64,000 nucleotides of DNA from Malurus cyaneus samueli (lineage: Eukaryota > Chordata > Aves > Passeriformes > Maluridae): the NCBI GenBank assembly GCA_009741485.1, contig CM019216.1, forward strand, positions 48,369,201 to 48,433,200, read 5' to 3'. Positions within the stretch are counted from its first letter, which is position 1. Each line of letters starts with the position of its first letter. Both the position numbers and the translations under genes were made by a program. The notes below the pieces were generated by a model. The model was not told the origin of the DNA, made no database searches, and worked only from the letters and a program-made list of their open reading frames with translations. Below are positions 23,601-36,900 of the stretch, in pieces.

Positions 23601-25480
23601 AAAAAATCTTTGGGGAAGTTCCTCAAACATAGTAAGTTGAAAGAGAACATCTTTTCTGCACAAAAAATATGAATACTTTCCTGCATCGCTGTTGCACCTT
23701 TCAGCTTTCCTACTGCATGATTTGACTCCTTTCCTCTTCCAAAGCTGCAGATGCACATCAAGCAGCCAACACCTGGGCAGTGCCCAGGTGCCCTGACTAT
23801 TGGTATATATTTGTGTACCGAAATATGACAACACAAAGTAATTTATGGGTTTGTGTGATTGTCTTCCGGTTGTTTGTGTGCTTGCCTGTATGTTAGTGGA
23901 AACTGAGGTTAGTAGATACATTGCCTACATCAAGTGCATTGTCCTAGTCAATATCTATTCCCCCAAGATGGAAACCACTGGATTGTGCATAACTTGGAGT
24001 ATGTGGCAGAGATAGACCCTGTGCAGTAGGAGTAAATGCCAGTTCAGACACATTGCTTGTAAAAACAGTGGCAAAGTTCCAGTCAATTCAGCAGAGAAAT
24101 CCTTGCTACAAGGCTGACTCTTCATTCTTTACCTGTTACCTGTTCTCTCAGGGTGCAAAGGGAAGATGAAGCGCAAGACTATAAATACTGCCTTTAAAGC
24201 ACCTGTATTTGAATGAGACACTAATAGAGAGGTTTGAGTTGGCTTCATTTTCTGATGTCTGTATCAATTTGCATCCAATTGTATGCATTCAAAGTAGAAA
24301 GGATATCCTTCAAAGTAGAGGACCCATCCACCATATGCATGAATTTAGAAATAAATTTAAGCACTCAGTATGAGGAAAAGCAGCTCAGAGTGGAATCTAA
24401 CCTCTTGGAAAACACATTTAAAATGAAATAGTAAGAACATACCTCAGTCTTCTATATGCAGTTTTCATTTTTAAAAACACATTGAGCTACAGCAGTATAT
24501 AATTACAACTGTGCAAGTAAAGTATCTAGCTTTTCTGACAAAAAAATATCTGAGTTTCAAGAATTTTCAAGAATTATTTATGTAGGCATAAATCTATCAC
24601 TTCACATCTGTAATTTCAAACTGGATTTTCTTAAGAGTAACTTTACCCTATAGATTATGCAGTTAAGCAAGTTTTATCCTCCCTTTTTACATGTTCTTTT
24701 GGGGTTTTGGTATTGCCCTCATTTGCATTGGGAATTGTAGCAGAATTGCATTTTCTTTTGCAAACAGAATGGAAATTAAAAAACAGGGACAGGTACCTAC
24801 TATGCTGATTACATTGACATGACTTTAAATACATAAGAAAGAAAAAACCAAATCTACATCTAAATCTAATTATGTGTTCATAAAACAACCTGCCTCACAA
24901 TATTTGCATACTCTTGCATCAGGTTTAGAGCAACATTTCTGTGAAAATGAATTTGAGGCTCTTCCCCTAGAAAATGTTCAAATAATAAACATAAAATATG
25001 AAACTAACAGGGAAGAAGGGTTGAAGGTTCCCTGCATTGCTGAGAAGAATGTGGGAAAATCACAGACATTATTAGACTGACATATTATTTTCCAGAGGTA
25101 TTTAAAATAAAGTCCTCTTTGAATCCCATGAGAAACACCCTTGTTCTCATATGTCTAGTGGAAAGAATGCTGGTAAAAGTCTTTGAGAAGTCACACCAGT
25201 GGTAAAATGTCCATAGGTTAAAAAATTAGGTGAGTCCATACTCTCCTTTACAGGTCTACAGCATGACAGGTATTTACCTTCAGAAAAGTGCTCTTCTGAC
25301 TTGGAAAATATGATCATGAGAAGGAAAGAAAAAAATTCCAACTACAGGTTGAGTCTACTTCAGCTTCTGCATGAATTCAGCCTTGATTGCTCAACAGAGG
25401 CTATGAGCAAGCGTGCTGGCTCATCCCAATGCTGATGGCAAAAAAAGTGACATATTAAGAAAAGCATCTCAATTTTTCAG
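20621..25480. other. Unique DNA, no gene seen
   Basis: Nearly 5 kb without a recognised gene or element. The longest frame (22605-23090, minus, 161 codons) lacks any known domain and overlaps a modest GC rise at about 22740-22870. A small direct repeat (TTCAAGAATTTTCAAGAATT) lies near 24558. Confidence 0.5.
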
Positions 25481-28060
25481 GGCTGTCACCAAGCTCTGAC
25501 TGTCCCAGTTTGGTTGCACATATGGTGGGGAGTCGCAGGAAGCACCTACAATATCTCTGGTTGAATGGCATTGCAGAGTGTCCCCAAGATAACTTTACTT
25601 GCCCCTCTGCTTAAAGACTGGAATGGGAATGGAGAAAAATAAAGGGCAGAAATGACAGAAAATTCGTGGCAGGCTTTCAGGATCTCACAGTTTTACTGCT
25701 GTCAACCAGCCTTCAGACTTGCCTTCCACTAGAAGCGTTTGAAGATCTGTTTGGGTGGAGGTACACCACCATGGGGTGCCCAAGATCAGCTGCAGGAGCT
25801 GAGCTGGTGAGTCTTGACCTCCCTGTCCATCCTTCTCCCAAGGGCCCGACTGAGGCTGCCTGACTGTCCCCAGGAGCTGGGTGGCTTCAGGAGCGTTTCT
25901 TGTATTAAACCCTTGTCACAGGTCAGTTGCTTCCCCTAGTTGTGCTTACTCTAAAAATACCCATGTCTTGCGGCTTCTGTAGTCACATAACTTCATGTCT
26001 CCCTTATTCCTTCCCCAGGGGAATGAAGAATGTTGAGCTGCTGGCAGCTAAACTGTATTTAAAGACATTTTTATTTTCTGAATCATATTCAGCGTGATGC
26101 TTGTTTTAATTATATTTTATGCCGAGTGCTGTAAGATGCATGCATGAAAGCCTGTCCATAAATAAACATGTCTTTAAAAGTCCTTATTTATTTTCCTTGA
26201 GTCAATTCCCGCTCCTTTCCCGAGGTGCACGAAAGTCGGGATATTTGGTTTCCAAAGCCCAACCACAAAACCCAGACACCACACGAAGCCAAACATCCTC
26301 TTTGTGCCACTGCTGTGTGGGCTCGCCTGCGCCATGGCACCGAGGGGATGCCTGCCTCCCTGATTGCCACTCTGGGAGCCCAAAGCAGCCAGGATTGACT
26401 GGGAAAATCAGCTACTGTGCCTTCTGGAGGGGCAGGCACTCTCCAAACTCCTGTCTTAGGGTGGTTGTGGGGTAAAAGACAAAAGATTGTCCAGGCAAAC
26501 ACATCGTGAGGGCTAGGCCAGCGCCCACGGCCTGCTCCAGTGCAGGAGGCAGGGTTCAGCCCTGAGCACAGCCCACAATGGAGGTGCTGTGACCTGGCTG
26601 TGCCCCTGCTCAGGGATCAGACCCCTCAGGGCACCTCAGGGCTGAGGGAATGTCAATGAGGGAATGTCACCTGCCACTGCTCAGGGGTGAGGGCAGGGGG
26701 CAAAGGACTGGCTCAGCAGCAGGGGATCAAACAGCCATGGCAGGCGTGGGCCTGCCCATCAAAGGACCCCTTTGAGGCCAACAAAAAAGGGATTCATGTC
26801 CTGTTCCTGGTTGGATTGTGTGGATGAGGCGAGGCTGAGAACAGGCCTGTGAACAGCGTGTGTTGGAGGGCAGCCAGGGGAGGCTGTCCCGACAGCTTTC
26901 ACAGGACCTCTTGCCGCTGCCGGTCACCCGCATGTGGCCTCAAGCGCAGCTCCTCCTGCCCGGCCATGGCCGCCCTCCCTGACCCTCACCCCAGCGCTGC
27001 CGGCAGAGCCGCTCCTTGCTCAGCTCTGCCAAACCAACTGTCTCCTGACGGGAGAAAATAATCTGGGATCAAGGACAGGAAACTGGATCCGCACTCACAG
27101 GCGAGATGAGAAACTCATGTCTTATGGTAAACCCCCCCTCCAATCAAAGTGCTCACCTCGCTCTCCCACCTCCAAGCACTGAGAAATGAAAATAAAAGGA
27201 ACAGAATAAAAGCAGGTACACCTCACTTTATTTTATTTTTTTTTTTTAACTTTGGTGTGGAAAAAAACAGAAGATAAAAGAAAGCATCTAACTGCATTTT
27301 TTTTCTGGCATCAGCATGCTTTCCTGCTCCCATTCCCATGACAGGTCCTGTGCCCTCACCACAGACATGTGAGATTGTCCAAATACCCAGAATTTTATGG
27401 GGAGGTGTCCCATATGGAGAGCCACTGGCCAAGCCAGGATAGGGCAGCAGCCCTTTACGGCTGCAAGTCCCAACCACTGTCTGCCTCTTGCTCCTACCCC
27501 TGGCACATCTGTGTTTCAACACCCCTGTGATCCCTCACACTGTGCTGCCTGGAAATGTTTCGAGTGACTGATTGCATTGCTTAGAAGAAGAAAATGGCCT
27601 TTGATATGTTTCTCGAAAAGAGGTAATTAAAGAAAAGCATCCCACAAGCCTTCTGAACTGGCTGTCCGCTGGAAAGCAGCTCCCAGTCAGCCCTGCACAG
27701 AGCTGTGGCCAACTGCCGGGAATGAGTGGAACCATCTGGTTCTGCTGCCCCCCGTCCCTATTGCCCTCGGGGGTGTTTAACAGGGATGTGTTTGCCACAC
27801 CAGCACCATTGCCTTAGCAACACAACCAAAGTGTTTGTCAGCAGGCGAGCAACATGAATGATGGCGCCTTGTCCGAAGAGTCTGGGTTGCATGTGTGGTT
27901 CTTCTTCACAAAAGCCAGTTTCACCACCCGCCTCACAAAACAGCCTGAGCGGGAAACTGGGAGCTGGGAGGGAAACTTTCCTGGGAGTCAAAAGCATATT
28001 TTTCTTCTAATTGTGCAGGAACTGCCTCGGCCTTTTGGAACCAGTGGCGTCTAAACTAAT
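25481..28060. other. GC-richer patch with CpG-rich sub-segments
   Basis: About 2.6 kb is visibly richer in GC than the surrounding sequence. By eye, 26881-27110 holds about 13 CpG and 26207-26345 about 8, against scarce CpG elsewhere. Overlapping frames on both strands are explained by GC content; none resembles a protein I recognise. A 14-bp imperfect tandem (TGAGGGAATGTCA) lies at 26643-26670. It could be an old regulatory region, a decayed CpG island or an unrecognised retroelement. Signals such as ATTAAA at 25903 and AATAAA at 26160 exist, but no transcript structure is evident. Confidence 0.5.
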
Positions 28061-30935
28061 GAATAGTACCAGTCTAAAGATGATGAGAAATGGCTAAGTT
28101 TTAACAAGTGTCTGCTATTTTTAAGTAGTAACAGATCTTCTGTAGAAGTGCTGGAAGCCTGCTATGACCTGCCATTGGAATTCATCAGCTTTCTGAGGGC
28201 TCCTCTATTTCTTTAAACCTTTAATGAATTAAGTCTAAGGAAACTGCTTATATCTCCCTATCGTCTTGCTGTTATAGGTTAAATGGAAATGTAGTCACTG
28301 AAATCCTTTTTCTCATCGACCATTTTTTCCTAGATAGGTTCAGATGTCAATGATCCTTTACTGGGAAGAGCAGGATCGTGCCTGTACAACATGGTGCTCT
28401 TTTAGTGAACAACACAGATTATTTTTCACCCCTTCATGTTCTCACCAAAAAAAAATCATCAAATTCCCTAGTGCTATACCTTATGACACTTTCTCCTTCT
28501 TCTTCTCTCCTTTCCCTTCTCTGTTTCACGCCAAAAGTCCAAGTTTTCCCATGACCAATTATTCTTGATGCATATCTCTTGTCAACTAACAATGCAGTTG
28601 CTCTCCATAAAAGAGATTGTGGCAAAACTCTTTATTAAAAAGGCACAAATACATAAAACCTTTTCATTACCTGAAAGAAAAATGGAAAAATGGGTGAACT
28701 TTGTAAGAATTCATTCCTTCTGCAAGGCATATCCCAGTCCTTCCTCATTCAATGAACAAATCTAAAGTCAACAGATCTAGAGGAAGAAAATAGAAGTTGA
28801 GAAAAGGCTGATCAACTAGATGAAAAGATAAAATCCTGAATGTCCTTTTGCACTTTCTACCTAATCCAGGTGGCATCTAAAGTTATAGAATCTTTATATC
28901 CTAAAAACAGGCAGCCAAGTTCCAACTGACTTCTACAAGCCATCGAGGTCTAAACAAGTGTCTTTTCTTTGTTTAGGTCCTCAGAGATGCTCAGTTGAAA
29001 GGTGTTCTTGGAGCAGTCTCAAATACCAGCTATGAACAAGCTACTTTAAGACAACGTCACTGAGTTTTGGAGTTTGTTTGGTTTGGTTTGTTTTTTATCA
29101 ATCCCTTTAAATAGTGATTTGGCAATTAGATTATGCAGCTAGACTGGGGAGCACCTGAGCTTTTCCTTTCAAATCCCCATATCCTATGAGGCCAGACTAT
29201 ATCTTTGTATAAATGGGGTTCTCTCTGCCTTTTATGTTGGTTCTGGATTCAGAAGGCAGGAAAAAAAACAAAAAGCAATTGGAGAACAGCTGCTGGTTGC
29301 CCCCTCAAACCTTATGTTTTATGGAATGAATCTTCCAAGACAGAGAGCATGCCCTCTCTCCTCTAGCTGTATTTGTAGATGAGGTTCGCATGTTCACTTT
29401 AGGTTGTTGCTTGCCTTGGGTGCCACAGGCTGGGGAAACCAAGGTGTTACTCAAAAGTGTCTTGCACCAGGGCTAATGCTGAATATGTACAGTACAGGGT
29501 GTTTGAGGTGCCACACAGGGATTTCAAAATTCCTCTGTGGGGTGGAAAATACCCATTGTGAGGCTCGGATTTTTATGTACATAATGACAGGACTCTGTTA
29601 AAATGACCTAGGCCCAAGGGCAGTTTGATATCTCCTGTGAGGATGGGTGAACCATCAGCATTGCCTGGTGTATTTAGTGGTTGTATCACTCATCCACTTC
29701 TTCTTCCCCCACCTTCCAACATACAGCCCTGTGACTGCCACTGAAGCCACTGAGAGCCAGGAAATATGTGAGTAAACACCTCCTTTTTCACAAAAAGCCC
29801 AAAGTCTCCATGGGTCCTCTAAACACACCTTCAGAAATTTCCAGTGTCCCTGTAATTTATAATGTAAACTCCCTCCAGTGGGTCAGAGAGCTGAGCTGAA
29901 TGAAGAGGGAGAGAGATCAGGAGAAGAGACTGTCAGCAGTATTTCCAGGTAGTTTGTTTGCAACATGAGATGTTCCCCATATTGTCCTCACTAACATCTG
30001 TGTACATGAAACAGAAAGAGCTGTAACCGCCGAGGAAGGCATGTTTTATGTGCTGTACTTCTGTTTGGAATATGTTGTTCTGGATGACTTCAGTGCATTT
30101 TCACAAGTAAACTATGTTCTCGTGTTTATATTAAAATGCTAATTCTTCTTTTTCAAGTTTTAAGCCACAGTTTTAAAGATATATGAGAAAGACCTTGTCC
30201 CCTGCAGATGTGTATCAATCTACAAAAGATGTAATATGATTTGCAATGCCAACAGGGCTGGTGTAGGTTCTTTGATGTTTAAGCATGGGAATTTATGAAG
30301 TTAGTTTTGTGATCTCCCATGTGGTCTGGTAGAAATAATGTTGAAAGAGGGGTTGAAAATGGGGTTTGGGTAAGCATGAGTGCAAAAGGAGAGGCAGGTT
30401 TTTAGGACCACCAAATTATATAAACACATCTCAAAACCAGGAACCTGCTACAGTCAGAAGGTATTGTAGAAATGTTGAAGGGAACTGTTGAAGGAAGAAA
30501 GAGCTGTGTATCATGAAGTGATGAGACTGGCATAGGATGAAACAAAAAGAGTAATACAAAGTCTTTTGATGTATCCAATTTGTTTAGGCTGAAAAAATAA
30601 AGTGCTGTCAAGGTGTGGAGAAAGAGTACAGTTTCAAAAATTAAACTTGCCCATACATCATATCAGTGGGCAACCTAGGGGTGATAACAGCTGGAAATTT
30701 AAAAATAGAATGATAGGTGCATAATCACATTATAATGGCACTGTCCTAAAAATGTGAACATTTTGTAAAACAAAAACAAGGAAAAAACCACTAACATTGT
30801 TATGGTTGAAGCAAAAATATTTGCTAATCAATATCTGAATACTTTTAGGACAAAAGTGTTATTTCAGGGAAAGAATATTTTCTTTAAATTTTAAGCTTTA
30901 AAACTTGTTGAATGTACTTCAAAGCTTCCATTAGA
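28061..30935. other. Unique AT-rich DNA, no gene seen
   Basis: Frames up to 74 codons only. A T/G-rich run (TTTGTTTGGTTTGGTTTGTT) lies near 29073. No element recognised. Confidence 0.5.
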
Positions 30936-30986
30936 TTTTATTAGTATTCTTTATTAGTATTATTTATTAGTATTATTTATTAGTAA
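30936..30986 (+). repeat. 13-bp tandem repeat TTTATTAGTATTA, about 4 copies
   Basis: Four near-identical 13-bp units with the core TTATTAGTATT follow each other. The first and last units carry single-base or end differences. It is an AT-rich minisatellite-like slippage product. Confidence 0.9.
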
Positions 30987-33900
30987 AATTCTAGGCTATA
31001 TAGAAGGAGCTGACAATAATGAAAATGCCATCATGTCATTTGTCAACCTCACTTTTAGTGGTATTTGTCAGTGGTGTGTGTAAACTGAGCACATCTGCAT
31101 TCCATGCTTTGTACAAATGTTTTTCCATAGACAACGTGCAACTAGAAATCATACTTTTGGATGAGTTGGCTTGTGATTTAGGAGCTTTGCTTCTGTGAGT
31201 TCAGCACTGTAAGAGAAAAACCAGATTATTAAAAGTTAATACATTTTTTTCTGTTTGCAAAGGATGACAAGGGCTGACACTAGCCATGACTCACCTGTGA
31301 GAAAGACAAAGAAGCACCTTGCACACTCTCTCAAGGGAAAGACAAGGAGGTGCAAAGTCTTCCACAGGAATGAAAATGCTGCTAGAGAGATATGAGTCAA
31401 ATCAAGAATGAGATATTCTCACTATGTGCTTGAGAAACAAATTTATTATGGGCACTCATGGACAACAGCTGAAGATCCCGCTTTGATCAAAGAAGTACCT
31501 CTCTGCTATTTCCATTCCCTACTTTTTTCTTGCCAGGATTTTTAGCTTCTCTGTATTATATTTTTCTGAATGAAGTTATTTTGTCAGTAGAGGGTTCCAT
31601 CACTGAGACATCAATTCTACTCTCTGTATCTCAGATTTTAATTTCTGAAACTACAAATCCATGATTATTCTTTAACACAAAAAACGAAAAGAACAAAAAA
31701 AAACCCCACCAAAACACAACAACAAGAAGAAAAACCCTATATGAATTTCTGCTACTTTTTCTGAAATGTTACCAAGTTCCATCTCTGTAAAAATCATTCT
31801 TGGTCACACAATAATTATTTCCTGCATCCGTTACTATAATTCTCATTTTAATGGCCTCCTGAAGCCATACTCACCAGACTTCAAAGTCCGTAGAAAAATG
31901 CAGTCAGAACACACATTATTTGCTAAGGAATGTCATCTCTTCTAACTTTATTTTCTCACTATCCTTCTGCACACAGAATTCAAATCAACTGCTAATTCTT
32001 TTAATTCACTTTTGCCTCACTGTATTCAGTGCTTGGCCTAAGTATAACTCAGTTCTCCAAATTTTGCCTTTATTATCATTCGCGCAGATCAATTTCCATG
32101 AAATACCTATAACCTAAAGTTAGAAAAATAGAACTTTTCTAAACTTGTCTGTGAATTTTCCCAGCTGAAGAGGCAGAAGACAGTGTTGGCCTTTGAATAA
32201 AAATTTCCGTTTTGAAAAGGAGGCTACCAAAATAATCTACTTTTTAAAATTCTTTTCTGATTTTTCTGTAAGTCCCAGGAATAGAAAAAAATCAGATAAA
32301 CATATTAGTGTGAACTCAGGCAGTGCCATGCCTATGTCTTTCACTTCCTCCTAGTGGGCCATTATCTTGCAGAGGCGTAGGAATTCGGTCTTATTTCCAT
32401 CTTCTTTTTTTTTTAACATCCCTAAGCCTCTTAGACAGCTGTATGCCTAGTTCAGGGTTGTCCTCAACAGTACTGTTCACCTTTCCTGCTTCCAGGAGAA
32501 ATTCCTATCTTAACAACATTGTATTTGTGTTTTTCCATTGGTAGTAAACCTATATACAATAAAATTTGTTTTTTGTTTTTCCCTATGCTATCTTATCCCT
32601 CTCATTGGTACCCAACCTTCTGCTTTCTTGCAAAATAATTTTTATTTCAACTTCCAATCCATAGCACAATGAAGGCTGCTGTAATCAATTAAATAATATT
32701 CTTTTTAACTAGTAAGCATCTATAGTCAAGAAATTGATTTCTGGGTCAACTATGTAACAGTGGGCTCTCATGTTTCCTAATGTTCATGAAATTACAGCAC
32801 TAAACTCTTATTCTTGGTTTCATTGCTCCAGCACATCAACCATATGCGGTTGGAAAACTTTAAACATCAGAAGAGTAGGGGAAAGAAAGTTTCCTTTTGC
32901 CTCTCAAGAAAATGCATTGTTTAATTCGTTCAAATATAAATGGAATGCACATAGTAAGCCACTAGGATGTGCTTAATTTCTTAAAGATGGGTTTTTTTTA
33001 TGTGATGAAGTATCATCTGACCCAATAAACCAACTTAAGCCTGGGTTTGTAGGTTCACAAAAAATAAGCATTGCCCAACAAACTTCCCACTTCCTTTTCT
33101 TTTGGTTTTCTCCATGAAAGAATCCCTTTCACGGGAAATGTTAGAATGATATTTTCAGATATCCAGACAATATAGGACTAGACCACAGAATTTAAGTATT
33201 TTCTTTGTCTTCAGATAGCTTTCTTCTCTAAGTATGAATAAATGTTTGGATCAGATCAATTGTTTCCTTTGAATTATAGTAAGAGAATTAAGTGATTAAG
33301 CATACAGTTTTCTGTTATTATTTTAAGAGATAAACATTGTCATCTGATCACTTTTTAAGTGATGATGTTGATTAAAACACCTTCTGAAAATCATTGCTTA
33401 TAAGGAAGGTCACAGTGTGCTTGGAGTTTATGTAAAATGTCAGGTGAACAAATAAAATGCTATTTTATGTAGGCAGTGCAAGCATTTAATTTTTAAAAAA
33501 AAACCCTTTAAGTATGTATTAACTTAGATTTCATGTAGAAAACAGGAAATCCTTCAAGTGACAAGAAGAAAAGATTAAATTGCACTTCTCACTACACTCT
33601 TCTGGCTGGTTCCACTCTCTTACAGCTTCAGTCAGGGATAGCTGTGATTTGAAACAAAAACATGAACATTTTAATGTACTGGGACTAGACAAACAGCCCC
33701 TTCTTAATAATGTGGACAAGTTTAATAGCTTTGCTGCTTCCATTGTCATGCAGCTCTTGTGTTATCGACCGCGGAAATAATGAATGCTCAAATGCATCTC
33801 ACCACTTGTGTAGCTTTTTTTTCATTTTTGATTGGAGAAGGTGCATCACTGAGGAAAATGCCCAGGAAGTACTGGCTTTGGGTAACCAAAGGGATCCCAA

Positions 33901-36900
33901 AATTTTAGAATTTTTTGTTTATAAATAAACTTGTTTATATTACTCACTCTCAAAATACAGGCCCAAATTTCTAATATCATCATCCTTGTGGTTCAATGAG
34001 CTTTTGCCTGATTAAAGTAGGAAAATGAGTTCCCCAAAATAAAGGATTCTGAACTGAACAAACATTTCTGAGATCTAAATGCTGAGGCAACTTTTCTAAT
34101 TTGTGCTACTTTACATCATCGTTATCAAACTCATGTGCCATCTTGTCTACACCAAATATGCTTTAGTTGCCATCAACTTAAAAATGATGTAATATAAAAA
34201 ATTATCTATCAAACTATATATTACATCTCATCACTTATTAATCACAATCCATAGTGCTCAGCTTTTTATCAAAAAACAAACTGCTGGTGCCTAACTTTTG
34301 ACATGAGGAGTCTGGCCTCTGCCTGGAAGCCTGTCTTTGACCATTGCACAATTCAAAACCCCACAGAAAATATAAGAACCAACCCAGTGACAGGAACTAG
34401 GGTTACTTTTCTTCTTATGTCACTGCTCCACACCTAAGAAAATACAGGGCTTTCAATGAAGCAGGAACTCCAGAACAAGGACAAGTCTAATTCTGTGCCT
34501 CAGCAGACCTAAAAAGGATGAAAAAAAATCACAATTCAGCCAGAGTTTGGGGAATTTAGCCTTTATTTCACCTCCTTTCTTTCTCACCAGCCCTTGGAAG
34601 GAGAGGTCTGTGGCTATGTGATACCCCCAAATCTCTCCTCCTCCCATCCTTACTCATGAAAGAAGAAAAGGCAACTTGGATAGACAGAAGCTTAATGGCC
34701 AAGATTGCCTTCCTTCAGGAAATGCTTTGTCAGTCTCTGCCTCTCTACCTATGCCTGGTTTATTCTTTCTCTGGAGGCAGAAATAAGGGAGATGAACCAC
34801 AAAAATGGGCTCTTCTTTGCTGACTAAAACTCTTTGAGGTCTAAACTGAGAGCAAGTCACCTCAGTTCCTCAGGAAAGCATGGTAAAAGCTGGCACCACC
34901 ATGCATGGGGCTCTGACAAAAGCTTCCATATGAGTAAGGGGTGCCTACCCCAGCAGGGCGCACTGGGTCACATGCTATTGGTTTTCTGTGTTCATGCAGA
35001 CCAAATGTTGCTTTAAAATGGCAGAGGAACGAATAGCATTTAAAATAAGCCAATTTGAAGCCTGGGTTTTTGCTGAGCTTTTGTAATCTGCCATTTACTG
35101 AAAATATCTCTGTGTGTGAGATCTTTTCCCCTAAGAACATATGTCCTTCCTGCTTGTTCAGACTCTGATCCTAATCTCAATTGTTTGATGTCATAATCTG
35201 TAGTATGGGAATGCAGAGAAATGCCTTGAAAAAAACCCCAGTGCTAATTGAGAGAAGGTGCCTTCTGGGGGTTTTCTGTGTGCAATAGTTTCAGGAATGA
35301 TTGGAAGAAAGCATATTAATCAATTTTGCAGATGATTTGCAGTGGGAAAAGATCACAAACCACTTAAAGGCTGGGAATAATACAGAACACAGTTTTCATA
35401 AAACAAAAGAGGAATCTAACATCACTCGGGGCGTACTGGACATTCAGATCGCCTCCCATAGCTTTCCAGCAAACATTTTGGAAAACATTTTGGAAACCAG
35501 TATAGATGAGAAAATGAATCAATGAGCAATGTAAGAAACATACTCATGCCTTAGTCTTTGGAAGCACCAGGAAAAACCAGAAGTATTTTCAGTATACAAT
35601 CTTTTTCTCCTAAATTCCAGAAAAGACAATATTGATCTTTAGCAGAATTTGTGCTGCAGTACTGTGTTGTTATTAGAGCAAATAGAATGTGATCATAAGA
35701 ATCTTATATCCTATTCAAACATACTGTATTGTAAGTGCCATTTTCTTTACACTGATAGTAACAATGGACATCCTTAGAATGCCTCTTAATTTCAACCCGC
35801 ACAGCAAGGTTTAGTCTTCACCCTCAGAGAAGACAAACTTCTCTAATGAGCTCAAAACAGCTTTTGCTTTTATTCACTAGCAATTCCAGCTACAGATACA
35901 AATCTCTTCCATGGAGTCTTGCTAACTTGGTGTGGCTGCAGAAATGCAGTCGCCCTGTGTATGTTGCAAAGGTCAGTAATTTGAAGTTTCCAGCAAGTTG
36001 CACCATGCATTTGTATCAACATGCAAATGTTAAATACACTTGCTGATTTTGCTTGTAACACGTGAATTGCTTTAGATATTATTGGCACCATCTTGTCAGG
36101 ATGCTTAGAGTTGGAAGAGTCCAGGCTTAAGTAAGCGCAGCAACAGGATTGGCAAAATATGCTTTCAGAAACCATCTCAGGCCTCCAGAAAAATTCATCT
36201 GAATGTTTTCACATTGCCTTTTATTTACAAAATATGGAATCTTTAATGTAACTTTTTCTGACTTTTTAGTATTTTATGCTGTTATCTGATTTTCTTTTTT
36301 TCTGATAGCTCATATTTCAGAAATTCATAAGGAATGGCCCCTGTAATTGCTGTGATTTGACTGTGGAAACTAGAAAATGTGCATTATGTAGTGTTCTTTA
36401 GAGAGGTCTTTTGATTACTAGTCTTTTATCATCTGGAGTGATGAACAGAAGAATGAGACTAAAGTGGTCTCATAATGCTATGGGGTCCCTAGTAAAGCTA
36501 TTTTACATTTCTACTTTAATATCCTGATTTGTAAAAAGATAATTATTTGCCTTAAACAGATATTGTCCAGGAGTTAATTGATAATGACTGTACACTGCTT
36601 TGAAGATGTAAAGAACAATACATGAATGGTAACTTTTGTTTTTAGTCCATGCCTCACACACAGTTTGCATTTTTTTTTTTTTTCTAAACTCTTCTTATTT
36701 TATATTTCTAATATTGATAAATCCAAAGCCAGTTTCTTGATTCAGTCTAACTGAACCTGGAAAAATTCTTCTCTGGGCCCATGTTGCTTTTTCTTTTATA
36801 TTCCTCGTGTTATACTGACTGTTCTTTGTTAATTTTGCATTTCTTCACTGTATTAAAAGTCAGATGAAACCTTTGCCTTATAATACACATTCAATTTTCT

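Noticed and set aside
25480..25930. Possible LTR ending near ATTAAA at 25903
   Set aside because: No inverted termini or target duplication could be found.
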